This document shows, piece by piece, positions 24,217 through 35,359 of a DNA stretch of 64,000 nucleotides. Within the stretch, counting starts at the first letter, position 1, and each line of letters begins with the position of its first letter. The notes beneath the pieces are model-generated. The model was not told where the DNA came from, ran no database searches, and saw only the letters and a list, made by a program, of their open reading frames with translations. The position numbers and the translations under genes were made by a program. This DNA is from Flaveria trinervia (Eukaryota > Streptophyta > Magnoliopsida > Asterales > Asteraceae). The DNA is taken from positions 78,384,589 to 78,448,588 of the forward strand of contig CM046444.1 of NCBI GenBank assembly GCA_025506515.1, written 5' to 3'.

Positions 24217-25948
24217 GTGACTGTGCTGACTACTCCAGGATCACGACTAAACGTCTATCATCCCCTTGACAATGTTATTGGAGATGTCCGATCAGGAGTA
24301 CAAACCCGAAATCAGCTATACTCAGCTGATTATGCCTCGGTTATGGAGAAGGGTTACATACATGATGGTGCTTATCACTGTTTTGTCTCGCAGGTTGAGC
24401 CAAAATATGTTAGTGAAGCACTAAATGATGAGGCGTGGGTGAGTGCCATGCAAGAAGAACTTCTGTAGTTTAAGAAGTTAGGTGTCTGGACACTGGTAGA
24501 TAGACCTAAAGGTGCTGAAGTCATTGGCACAAAATGGGTACTAAAATGTAAGAAGGATGACCAAGGAGTCATCATAAGGAACAAAGCTCGACTGGTGGTT
24601 CAAGGTTTTCGCCAAGTCGAGGGTATTGATTATAACGAAGTGTTTGCACCCGTGGCAAGGATGGAAGCTATTCGTATCTTCCTCGCCTATGCCTCGTACA
24701 TGAAGATTAAAGTCTACCAATTAGATGTGAAAAGTGCATTCCTTCATGGTGAAATATGGGAAACAGTCTATGTCAGTCAACCCGAGGGATTTGAAGACCC
24801 TTATCATCGGGATAGAGTTTACAAGCTCGACAAAGCTTTATATGGGCTTCATCAAGCTCCTCGAGCTTGGTACGAGAAACTCTCGACTCATCTTGTGAAA
24901 CACGGCTTTCGCAGGGGAGTCATTGACTGTACACTGTTTATTAAAGAAAAGGATGGTGACCTACTGCTTGTACAGATCTATGTTGATGACATAATCTTCG
25001 GGTCAAAGAACGAAGAGTTATGCAAAGAGTTTGAAGCAGTGATGAAGAAAGAGTTTGAGATGAGTGCAATGGGGGAGATGAAGTTCTTTCTCGGGTTACA
25101 GGTGGATCAAACACCTAATGGGATCTTTCTACATCAGACCAAGTATGTAGGAGACATTCTCAGTCGCTTTGACATGGAGAATGCTTCTGCTGCTGGGACT
25201 CCACTTGCTACAAATCATGAAATAGCACCTGATGAGAGTGGAGATCTTGTAGATGCCACTATGTACCGAGGATGATTGGATCCCTCATGTATCTCACTGC
25301 CTCAAGACCTGATATCATGTATGCTACATGTTTATGTTCCAGATATCAGGCTAAACCTAAGGTCAATCATCTAATCGAGGTCAAAAGGATATTTCGCTAT
25401 CTAAAGGGTACACCCACCCTGGGGTTGTGGTATCCTCATGATGACGATTTTGAGCTCACAGCGTATAGTGACTCGGACTATAGAGGCTGCAAAATGAACT
25501 ACAAGTCTACATCAGCAGGGTGTCAATTCTTTGGGAGAAGATTAGTTACATGGCAGTGTAAGAAGCAGACATCGGTTGCATTGTCAACCTGTGAAGCCGA
25601 ATATGTTGCTGCTGCAAGTTGCTGTTCCCAAATCATTTGGATTCAACAGCAAATGCGGGATTACGGTTTGAAATTCTCGTCTACTCCTATTTTTGTTGAT
25701 AACTCTGCTGCAATTGCAGTAACCAAAAACCGGTTCAACATCCTAAGACCAAACACATCGGTATTAAATACCACTTCATAAGAGACTGTTTTGAAAAGAA
25801 CTTAATAGATGTGGTTAAAATTAATACTGATTTTCAACGTGCTGACCTCTATACAAAAGCTTTTGATAAACCACGTTTTCAATACTTGCTAGAGGTCAAC
25901 AGCGTTAAAAAGAAAAGTGAGGTAATTCCTCATGAGCATAATGTGTAG
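24217..25948 (+). pseudogene. Element C pol: reverse transcriptase and RNase H
   Basis: 24217-25275 is one frame interrupted only by TAG at 24466. It contains KARLVVQGFRQVEGIDYNEV, QLDVKSAFLHG (catalytic Asp codon at 24724), LDKALYGLHQAPRAWYEK and YVDD at 24979-24990. A frameshift near 25272 leads to 25272-25781 with IGSLMYLTASRPDIMYATC and the RNase H domain (AYSDSDYRG, STCEAEYVAAASC, FVDNSAAIA). A last frameshift near 25730 is followed by KHIGIKYHFIRDCFEKNLID and a stop near 25948. All three RT catalytic aspartates are intact, so decay is by few lesions and is recent relative to element A. Confidence 0.9.
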
Positions 25949-26675
25949 TCCGGGGTAGTTTTCATTAATGTTTATTTTATTTTATGTTACCGGTTTTTTC
26001 TTGTCTGTTACATTTAACTTCATGTTACCTTGCTGTTTATTAAAATCCAAAAATAATAAATCCGAAATGATTTTAGTATTTAGGGGGAGAATAGGTCAGC
26101 AAGTTAACATTAAAAATAAAAAATAAAAAAAATAAATGAGGGAGAAGGGGTAACTAGCTGAAATAAGGTAGATTGTGTCCGTGATACTAATTCAATACCT
26201 GGAATATGATAGTACACAGGAACAAATCGAGAGGGATTTAAAATTTAAGGTTTGAAAAGATGCAAAAGTTCAAAGTATAAGTCTGCGTAGTCTAAGCAAT
26301 ATAAAACGGGGAAAATGATAGAAAACTGGCAACTCCTAAGGTGACACAGAGAAAGTAGACTTAGAGGCTGCTAGACCACAAATGATATGTTGGTAGATTC
26401 AACACAATAGACAATTAGACCTGATTGGTGATCTCAAGATCAAACTAAGCTGTTCAACTGACTGTGGACTTCCATCTTATCACTGGTTAACACAATCAAA
26501 TATATTCCAATAAGGGGCAATGATCATTGAAACGCCACAAAAGTGTGCGGATGACCAAAATTAGAGCAAAGCAAGAAAAAATGAAAGACAAATGCAATAA
26601 AGCTAATGGCTCATGTTGTTGGTGCATTTTGTGTAAAATAAAAGTAAGCTGCTCTAACAAGGAGATAGGTTGTGT

Positions 26676-26784
26676 GCCTCTCTGCTGTGCGATGGCACTG
26701 ACCTGAGGATAAGCATAACTTAGATATTCTAGAATTCATTGTTGTTTGCCGCCTCTCTGCTGTGCGATGGCACTGACCTGAGGA
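26676..26784 (+). repeat. 34-bp direct repeat in element C 3' region
   Basis: Two identical copies of a 34-bp block that begins GCCTCTCTGCTGTGCGATGG lie at 26676-26709 and 26751-26784, 75 bp apart. The intervening DNA is unrelated. I see no known motif in it. Confidence 0.8.
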
Positions 26785-27514
26785 CAGGCTTCTCTTTGAA
26801 AGCTCTAAGAATAGTCTCTTCTTGTAATAATACCCGTAGACCGCTCAAAACCTCTGAGGAATGTTGATTACCACATAAGTGTGGGATCCACGAATGTTAG
26901 CTGAAATAATTAAACCTAAATCAGTCACCAGTCTGAGTCAAAAGTCTGTGTATGGATTTAAGTGGACAAATATACTGACAATCTTAGTGGCTACCTTCTC
27001 AAAGGTTCAACTCAATGTGAAGATCTAAGAGTTTCAGTATGATTTCCTTAAGTTGCTAACGACTCTGGATGAATACCGAGAATTAAGCGTCAAAGAGATT
27101 TAATAACAAGTCCCAAAATGATTTGATATTCCTGTATGATTTCAAAATTGAATTGGTCCAGATATGATCAATCTAAGTTAAAGCTGTCTACTCCTAATCA
27201 AATACCTTAGATTCTCATCTTAGGGTTTTATCTCTCACAAAAAGTCCAAACATAAACTTTAGTTGTGTAGTTAGTTTAAGTTACTATGTTTATTTTTTTT
27301 GAGTTGTGTGTCTGTCGGACTACATCAGGGAAATCAGAAGGGAATTACCTTACCTAAAAAGGTCATGTCTGAGATGGCCACTTGGTTTTAAAATTTAAAA
27401 GGTCACGTCTGACGTGATTGAATTGGTTAAGAGCTTACAATGTTATTATCAAAAGTGAAAAGGGTCTGAATAGTAAATGTTAAAAATGACTGTAAACTCA
27501 CAAAGTGTGACCCA

Positions 27515-27800
27515 TTCGCACTAGTGGATCATGGTTATCGACCAACTATGCGAATGGCTTCCAATCGGCTGAATGGACATGAAATTGTTTCATTCGACCG
27601 AATGGAAGGGGGAGAATGAAACAGGAGACCGACTGAGGCTCAGTCGGTCAACTAAAGGGGCGAATGAAGGAGACCGAATGAGTCAGTCGACCGACTGAGA
27701 CTCAGTCGGCCGACTGAATGCGATTGACGAGGCCAATCGTACGACTGAACCTCAGTCGCCCGATTGAACTGAGCGACTGAGGCCAGTCGGCCGAATGAAC
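27515..27800 (+). repeat. Dyad-motif cluster upstream of the third ORF
   Basis: About a dozen degenerate copies of the LTR dyad. These include a perfect 16-bp palindrome TCAGTCGGCCGACTGA at 27702-27717 and CAGTCGACCGACTG just before it. The cluster is CpG-rich in AT-rich surroundings. It sits just upstream of TATTTAAA at 27811, the same arrangement as in the 5' LTR. Confidence 0.8.
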
Positions 27801-27810
27801 CTAGGGTTAG

Positions 27811-27818
27811 TATTTAAA
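27811..27818 (+). promoter_or_regulatory. Possible internal TATA element for the third ORF
   Basis: TATTTAAA follows the dyad cluster by about 12 bp, copying the LTR layout (cluster then TATAAATA at 18982). This suggests, but does not prove, a second promoter serving the downstream ORF. Confidence 0.35.
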
Positions 27819-28174
27819 GGTCTTAATCGATCGCATATCACTCATCACTCCAAAAACCCCGAATCGCACCCATTACCGTTACTCTGTCGAAATTGCCTCC
27901 GTTTCTGATATACTTTGCGTTTAAGATTCTTCGTTCCAGTGACGTCTTACAGGTACACTACTCTTTGAACCTATCAAAATCAGTACACCACCGGAGTACA
28001 ATATCTACATTGGATTGAATCAAGAACCGAACATTGAACTGACCTAATTGCCTATGTAAATGAAGCAATATGTTAAAATTGAGTTGACTAGGCTATTAGT
28101 GACAAGTAGACGAGGCTAATGGACCCGTACACACGGTTAAAAGACTTAGATTGGTCAAGATTCGACCCACAGGC

Positions 28175-28445
28175 GATCGAGCAGTGGGGCGAGCGACTGG
28201 ACGTTCGAATGAACTCCAATCGCACGATTGAACCTTGCGATTGGATCATTCGACCGAATGAACCACCCGAATGAGTCCAGTCGGCCGATTGAACTCAATC
28301 GCATGCATCAATCGGCAGATTGAACTCAATCGCATGCATCAGTCAGCCGATTGAACTCAATCGCGTGGCTCAATCAACCGATTGAACTCAGTCGCATGTC
28401 TCAAACAGGCGACTGACTTCAGTCGCATGATTCATTCGCACGAAT
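28175..28445 (+). repeat. Third internal dyad-motif cluster
   Basis: Repeats of TCGCACGATTGAA and TCGGCCGATTGAACT-type units lie between the possible promoter and the third ORF. Some are near-exact 28-29-bp tandem copies (about 28300-28360, 'gcatgcatcaatcggcagat' type). Confidence 0.75.
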
Positions 28446-28537
28446 GAATTAAAATGACTTTCAACTTTACACTTAGAACAGAAGTTTTCATGTCTTATAT
28501 ACTAATGGTTCTTAGTCTTGTGTGTTCTACAGGAAAA

Positions 28538-29617
28538 ATGGCTGACCGATGGTCTCTAAATCCAAAGCACAACATTTGTGCCCATTTAGACCACACGACA
28601 AGGAATGGGGCAAAGTTCTCCGAGATTATAGCCTTCCTCAAATGTTCACGAATACATAAGGCTATATCTACGCCCTGCACACCTTACAAATCTCTACACC
28701 AGGCATTCTGGGAGAATGCCTCAGTGGATCGGTCTCATGAGCCATACAGCATCACAAGCACCATCTTGGGTCAAGCTATCGACATCACCGCCACGGACAT
28801 CCAAAGAATCCTTGAGTTTGGAGATGACTCTACTCACCCCACTAAGCTACACCCATTGACTGTGAGAGGGTGTTTTCTCCGAATCAAGTATGCAGGAGAC
28901 ATCAACTCGGGGGTGCTAAATAAGATCAACCTGTGTCCTCAATACAAATATCTGGCACATGTGATTCTTAAATGCATCGCTTCAAGAAGGGGTGGATTTG
29001 ATGATCTATCAGATCAGATACAGAATGCCTTCGTGGCTCTAGTGCTGAACCACCCTTTCAGCTTCTCTAATATGATCTTCGCTTATTTGATAGAGAACAT
29101 TGAAACTAAAGGGAAAGAAGGTTTTTGTATGTATCCACGATTCCTTCAGATGATATTCAATGAGAAGCTGCCTCAGCTCCCAAAGGAAAGTCAAGATGCA
29201 GTGACATTGGAACTGATGGATGATACCACATTGGGTAGAATGGTGGTATATAGGGGCAAGCAAGTTAAGCCCCAGGAAAAGAGACTGATTGGCCACTTAG
29301 CTGATGAAAGCTATGTAGCACCGGGGAGACGCCTATGGCGTCACGAGGATAGTGACTCCGACGTGGAGCCGATTGTCCTCCCTACTGATGACTCTGAGGA
29401 GGATGACATTGAGGATGAGGCTGTTCCATCCCAAGGCACCGTGTCTGCCTCTGTTCCCTCAGTGTCTGGCTCACCTGCTGAGGTAACAAAGTCAGCAGGA
29501 TTCCATCATATTCGAAAGATACAAGAAAATGAGATACTTATACAACATCCTATAGCCGACTATACTTTGAAAGCCAGCTGGATACAATTAACTAGACACA
29601 CACAAAATCAATTGTAG
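28538..29617 (+). pseudogene. Element C third ORF (Sirevirus env-position protein), 3' end replaced
   Basis: I prefer the ATG at 28538 (MADRWSLNPKHNI), six bases after a good 3' splice-like site (ttctacag), over the upstream in-frame ATG at 28454. About 322 element-encoded residues remain. The first roughly 250 look globular and helical (FSEIIAFLKC, FWENASVDRSHEPYSIT, PFSFSNMIFAYLIENIE). The last 70 are acidic (DDSEEDDIEDEA). I see no signal peptide or clear membrane segment. Similar proteins occupy this place in some plant copia elements and are often given unrelated names in annotation; I do not assign a function. From 29505 the frame runs into an A LTR, so the last roughly 37 codons to 29617 are foreign and the true C-terminus is lost. 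Apart from this it is the longest intact frame in the window. Confidence 0.75.
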
Positions 29618-30097
29618 ATTCAAAAGGATGATTGCCTTTTGACTATTGTCTATGACATGCCATAGCTCACATCCTTATCTATTATAAAAAGGATAAAGTA
29701 CATAAAGTAGAAAGTTACAGACTCAAGACCTCAATGTACAGTTACCAAAAGCATGGACCTTTTCACCAAACCATGTTAGTTGGTGACTTGCAGAGTTGCA
29801 GCGGAAAGGTGTTCAGCTTTATGGAAGAGTACATCAGATAAAGCATGTTACTAAAAGTCTTCGGAAGAAATCTGTCTTCATGAACTTGAAGCTTCGGAAG
29901 ACTTTGTCTCTGAGGCTTCGGAAGACTTCATCCTTGGCTTTGGAAGATGTTGGTCTTGGCTTCGGAAGATTTCACACTTAGAGTATTTCTATTGCACATA
30001 TGAAACTTCCGAAGCATTCCACTTCAATACACTTGTGTGGCATGCAGGAAAGACTAAGGATGTTCAGGTTGCATCAGCCTATTCATTAATCTCTATA
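29505..30097 (-). mobile_element. Truncated solo LTR A5 (family A) at the element C breakpoint
   Basis: The fragment begins inside the LTR at 'atcatattcgaaag' and ends CTATA, with ATAAG at 30098-30102. About the first 210 bp of the LTR are missing. Together with the array behind it, it is closest to A9 (44697): they share 'gttcaggttgcatcagccta' and, in the following array, GACAATTCATCC. Confidence 0.92.
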
Positions 30098-30820
30098 ATA
30101 AGTCAACCGCATTTGGTGTCAAGGCATCCGCATTTGGTGACAAGTCATCCGCATTTGGTGCAAGTCATCCGCATTTGTGACAAGTCATCCGCATTTATGA
30201 CAAGTCATCCGCATTTGTGACAAGTCATCCGCATTTGTGACAATTCATCCGCATTTGTGACAAGTCATCCGCATTTGTGACAAGTCATTCGCATTTGTGA
30301 CAAGTCATCCGCATTTGTGACAAGTCATCCGCATTTGTTGCCAAGTCATCCGCATTAGGTGACAACTCATCCGCATGTGTGTATAACACATCCTCATTTG
30401 ATGAAGCTTCATCCGCATTTGTTTTCAGACTTGAACAAAAATGATTTCACACTGCAGTGCACGTCGGGAAATCAGCAGTAGCTTCCATTTCTTCATCTTT
30501 TCTTTGTTTTTAATGATAATCGGGTTCAATTGCATCGAGTTTTGAAGGAATAATCCGGTGAATGATTATACATCTTCAAATCTTACCATATTAGAACAGA
30601 TCTAATGATTTCTCTTATTGATTTTGAGATAAACAAATGTTTTTTTCATGTTAATCTTGTTCAATTGCGTCGCATTTGTTTTGTTCATCCGTATTTTTTT
30701 TGCGTTCAGGATCACAATGGACATGCCTGTTGATTGCAATCATCCATGTTCATGTTTTTCTATTCTTTTTGAAGTCCTGTTCATCAACTGTTCATAAGCA
30801 TTTCTTGCAACACATCCGCA
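30098..30820. repeat. Satellite segment 6: one monomer
   Basis: The landmark is near 30443. It shares the variant GACAATTCATCC (near 30240) with the array at 45640. It ends at the B target site CCGCA (30816-30820). No gene is seen. Confidence 0.92.
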
Positions 30821-31012
30821 TGAAAGAATTGATCTACCCAAGATACATATTAATTGATGTGGCTAGTGTGATATGATCCAAGTCGGGTCATACCCAATAA
30901 CAAGCCAAACAAACACCGACAAATATTTATTTGTTGATTAGATCAAAACAAATAAATATAAACACCAATTCAGAAACCGGGTTTTCTAAATCATTGCTTT
31001 TGCAAATGAACA

Positions 31013-31060
<48 letters not shown>

Positions 31061-31776
31061 CATATGGGATTATTTGTTCATTTTTTAAATTAGTTAAACA
31101 ATGACAAATAATAGTGTGTGTGTTAGTCATATAAAATTAAAATGGTTTAATTTTACATTATAAGGATGCAAGAGTATATATATATTTTTTTATTTTTGAA
31201 ACTTGATGGAGTCCAAAGGGAGCCAAAATCGGCCGCCCATTTGGTCTTGGATACCCCCCTTTTTGGTTCCAAGGCCATGCAATAACTCCACTCAAGAACA
31301 CTCTTGCATACTCTTCATTCTCTTACACACACACAAGATAAGTTCTCTCTCTAAACTTACTCAAAAATCTCGGTTTTGACCAAAAGGAATCAGGAATTTT
31401 CAACTTTGAAAAGAAGTGTTCTTGGCTGAAAAGATTCAACAAGAGGAGGGCTCTTCAAGTTGGTGTTGCAAGCCCTAGCAAAGGAAGGTGTTTGTACAAG
31501 CTTGGGGTATCACTCCTTGAGGTTTTCTTGGTTGAAAACTCAGCCACAAAGTCATCTTTCATAGCTCTCATCTTTAGGTTTTAGGAAGCTACAAGGTTGT
31601 ATATTCTTCTAAGTATCTTATGTCCTTTGTTGTATGCATTTGTATAATGATCCATGGCTTGGGGTTCTTTATTAAATGGGTTTAATAATCATCTTATTAA
31701 CATGTTTTAAAATATGCTGTGTTTTCATATAACACAAGAGAATATGAACTTTGATAAACATGTTAAATCCCCTACA
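30821..31776 (+). mobile_element. Solo LTR B3 (family B)
   Basis: 956 bp, flanked by CCGCA (30816-30820) and CCGCG (31777-31781, one change). The TA tract is at about 31016-31055. It shares 'gatctaccca' near its start with B5 and B6. Confidence 0.92.
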
Positions 31777-31916
31777 CCGCGTTTCTTTTCCAATCCGCAT
31801 TTCTTTACAAAGCATCCGCATTTGTTTGCAAGGTATCCACATTTGATTTCAATGCATCAACATTTAACTTCAAAGCATCCGCATTTATGCTTAGAGTACC
31901 CGCATTTGTTTATAAG

Positions 31917-32717
31917 TGCAGGATCGTTGAAGGGTGTAGAGTTACAACACCACAACACAAAGAGGAGATAAACTAAACTTAGATCAAACCGTAAACTGGA
32001 TTAACCAAGTGGTGACACTTAAGAACACAAGTAATATATGAGACTGAACACAAAGAACACAAGTGTTTGGTTTTCAAGAATGCAGTATAGTGCCTTCTCT
32101 ATGTTCTATTACATATGTTACAAAATCATATTCGAAAGATACAAGAAAATGAGATACTTATACAACATCCTATAGCCGACTATACTTTGAAAGCCAGCTG
32201 GATACAATTAACTAGACACACACAAAATCAATTGTAGAGTCAAAAGGCTAATTGCCTTTTGACTATTGACTATGACATGCCATAGCTCACATCCTTATCT
32301 ATTATAAAAAGGATAAAGTACATAAAGTAGAAAGTTACAGACTCAAGACCTCAATGTACAGTTACCAAAAGCATGGACCTTTTCACCAAACCATGTTAGT
32401 TGGTGACTTGCAGAGTTGCAGCGGAAAGGTGTTGAGCTTTATGGAAGAGTACATCAGATAAAGCATGTTACTAAAAGTCTTCGGAAGAAATCTGTCTTCA
32501 TGAACTTGAAGCTTCGGAAGACTTTGTCTCTAAGGCTTCGCAAGACTTCATCCTTGGCTTTGGAAGATGTTGGTCTTGGCTTCGGAAGATTTCACACTTA
32601 GAGTATTTCTATTGCACATATGAAACTTCCGAAGCATTCCACTTCAATACACTTGTGTAGCATGCAGGAAAGACTAAGGATGTTTAGGTTGCATCAGCCT
32701 CTTCATTAATCTCTATA
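31917..32717 (-). mobile_element. Solo LTR A6 (family A)
   Basis: 801 bp, ATAAG at 31912-31916 and 32718-32722, terminus CTATA. One motif is mutated to TTCGCAAG (near 32537), a change shared with A7 and A8. Confidence 0.93.
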
Positions 32718-33429
32718 ATAAGTCAACCGCATTTGGTGTCAAGGCATCCACATTTGGTGACAAGTCATCCGCATTTGGTGCAAGTCATCCGCATTTGTGA
32801 CAAGTCATCCGCATTTATGACAAGTCATCCGCATTTGTGACAAGTCATCCGCATTTGTGACAAGTCATCCGCATTTGTGACAAGTCATCCGCATTTGTGA
32901 CAAGTCATTCACATTTGTGACAAGTCATCCGCATTTGTGACAAGTCATCCGCATTTGTTGCCAAGTCATCCGCATTAGGTGACAACTCATCCGCATGTGT
33001 GTATAACACATCCTCATTTGATGAAGCTTCATCCGCATTTGCTTTCAGACTTGAACAAAAATGATTTCACACTGCAGTGCACGTCGGGAAATCAGCAGTA
33101 GCTTCCATTTCTTCATCTTTTCTTTGTTTTTAATGATAATCGGGTTCAATTGCATCGAGTTTTGAAGGAATAATCCGGTGAATGATTATACATCTTCAAA
33201 TCTTACCATATTAGAACAGATCTAATGATTTCTCTTATTGATTTTGAGATAAAGAAATGTTTTTTTCATGTTAATCTTGTACAATTGCGTCGCATTTGTT
33301 TTGTTCATCTGCGTTCAGGATCACAATGGACATGCCTGTTGATTGCAATCATCCATGTTCATGTTTTTCTATTCTTTTTGAAGTCCTGTTCATCAACTGT
33401 TCATAAGCATTTCTTGCAACACATCCACA
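32718..33429. repeat. Satellite segment 7: one monomer
   Basis: The landmark is near 33065. A short deletion before 'gcgttcagg' (near 33309) removes the T-run found in other monomers. It ends at CCACA, a one-base variant of the B target. No gene is seen. Confidence 0.92.
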
Positions 33430-33622
33430 TGAAAGAATTGATCTGCCCAAGATACATATTAAATTGATGTGGCTAGTGTGATATGATCCAAGTCGGGTCA
33501 TACCCAATAACAAGCCAAACAAACACCGACAAATATTTATTTGTTGATTAGATCAAAACAAATAAATATAAACACCAATTCAAAAACCGGGTTTTCTAAA
33601 TCATTGCTTTCGCAAATGAACA

Positions 33623-33664
<42 letters not shown>

Positions 33665-34418
33665 ATTATATATATTATATATATATATTTGTTCATATGG
33701 GATTATTTGTTCATTTTTTAAATTAGTTAAACAATGACAAATAATAGTGTGTGTGTTAGTCATATAAAATTAAAATGGTTTAATTTTACATTATAAGGAT
33801 GCAAGAGTATATATATTTTTTTTTAATTTTTGAAACTTGATGGAGTCCAAAGGGAGCCAAAATCAGCCGCCCCTTTGGTCTTGGATACCCCCCCTTTTTT
33901 GGTTCCAAGGCCATGCAATAACTCCACTCAAGAACACTCTTGCATACTCTTCATTCTCTTACACGCACACAAGATAAGTTCTCTCTCTAAACTTACTCAA
34001 AAATCTCGTTTTGACCAAAAGGAATCAGGAATTTTCAACTTTGAAAAGAAGTGTTCTTGGCTGAAAAGATTCAACAAGAGGAGGGCTCTTCAAGTTGGTG
34101 TTGCAAGCCCTTGCAAAGGAAGGTGTTTGTACAAGCTTGGGGTATCACTCCTTGAGGTTTTCTTGGTTGAAAACTCAGCCACAAAGTCATCTTTCATAGC
34201 TCTCATCTTTAGGTTTTAGGAAGCTACAAGGTTGTATATTCTTCTAAGTATCTTATGTCCTTTGTTGTATGCATTTGTATAATGATCCATGGCTTGGGGT
34301 TCTTTATTAAATGGGTTTAATAATCATCTTATTAACATGTTTTAAAATAGAAATCCGCTGCGTTTTTCATATAACACAAGAGAATATAAACTTTGATAAA
34401 CATGTTAAATCCCCTACA
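33430..34418 (+). mobile_element. Solo LTR B4 (family B)
   Basis: 989 bp, flanked by CCACA (33425-33429) and CCGCA (34419-34423). The TA tract (about 33626-33688) is interrupted three times by TATTATA, a pattern not seen in the other copies. Confidence 0.92.
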
Positions 34419-34558
34419 CCGCATTTCTTTGCCAATCCGCATTTCTTTACAAAGCATCCGCATTTATTTGCATGGTATCCGCATTTGATTTCAATGCATC
34501 AACATTTAACTTCAAAGCATCCGCATTTATGCTTAGAGTACCCGCATTTGTTTATAAG

Positions 34559-35359
34559 TGCAGGATCGTTGAAGGGTGTAGAGTTACAACACCACAACAC
34601 AAAGAGGAGATAAACTAAACTTAGATCAAACCGTAAACTGGATTAACCAAGTGGTGACACTTAAGAACACAATTAATATATGAGACTGAACACAAAGAAC
34701 ACAAGTGTTTGGTTTTCAAGAATGCAGTATAATGCCTTCTCTATGTTCTATTACATATGTTACAAAATCATATTCGAAAGATACAAGAAAAAGAGATACT
34801 TATACAACATCCTATAGCCGACTATACTTTGAAAGCCAGCTGGATACAATTAACTAGACACACACAAAATCAATTGTAGAGTCAAAAGGCTGATTGCCTT
34901 TTGACTATTGACTATGACATGCCATAGCTCACATCCTTATCTATTATAAAAAGGATAAAGTACATAAAGTAGAAAGTTACAGACTCAAGACCTCAATGTA
35001 CAGTTACCAAAAGCATGGACCTTTTCACCAAACCATGTTAGTTGGTGACTTGCAGAGTTGCAGCGGAAAGGTGTTCAGCTTTATGGAAGAGTACATCAGA
35101 TAAAGCATGTTACTAAAAGTCTTCGGAAGAAATCTGTCTTCATGAACTTGATGCTTCGGAAGACTTTGTCTCTAAGGCTTCGCAAGACTTCATCCTTGGC
35201 TTCGGAAGATGTTGGTCTTGGCTTCGGAAGATTTCACACTTAGAGTATTTCTATTGCACATATGAAACTTCCGAAGCATTCCACTTCAATACACTTGTGT
35301 AGCATGCAGGAAAGACTAAGGATGTTTAGGTTGCATCAGCCTCTTCATTAATCTCTATA
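34559..35359 (-). mobile_element. Solo LTR A7 (family A)
   Basis: 801 bp, ATAAG at 34554-34558 and 35360-35364, terminus CTATA. It shares the TTCGCAAG variant with A6 and A8. Confidence 0.93.

Larger units (their letters stand above)
25949..28537 (+). other. Element C 3' region between RNase H and the third ORF
   Basis: About 2.6 kb with no credible ORF. It holds polypurine tracts (AGGGGGAGAATAGG at 26082-26095 and GGAAGGGGGAGAA at 27604-27616). A 34-bp sequence is directly repeated at 26676-26709 and 26751-26784. Two dyad-motif clusters (about 27515-27800 and 28175-28445) resemble those of the LTR. Multiplied polypurine tracts upstream of the 3' LTR are described for Sireviruses. TATTTAAA at 27811 follows the first dyad cluster, and a possible intron spans about 27953-28532. 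Confidence 0.7.
18541..29504 (+). mobile_element. Element C: Ty1/copia, Sirevirus-like, 3'-truncated
   Basis: The order is 5' LTR (18541-19252), primer site, leader, Gag with two CCHC knuckles and a coiled coil, protease, integrase, RT, RNase H, a roughly 2.5-kb 3' region with polypurine tracts, and a third ORF. A large 3' region with an additional ORF is known for Sireviruses. No second LTR is present: at 29505 the sequence switches abruptly to the interior of an A solo LTR. The target repeat on the left would be TCTGT (18536-18540), with no partner on the right. Several stops and frameshifts make it defective. It is the youngest layer here, because it interrupts HOR-I. Confidence 0.92.

Noticed and set aside
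29505..29617. C-terminal 37 codons of the third ORF as genuine protein
   Set aside because: They translate antisense A LTR sequence present in many other copies, and follow a breakpoint.
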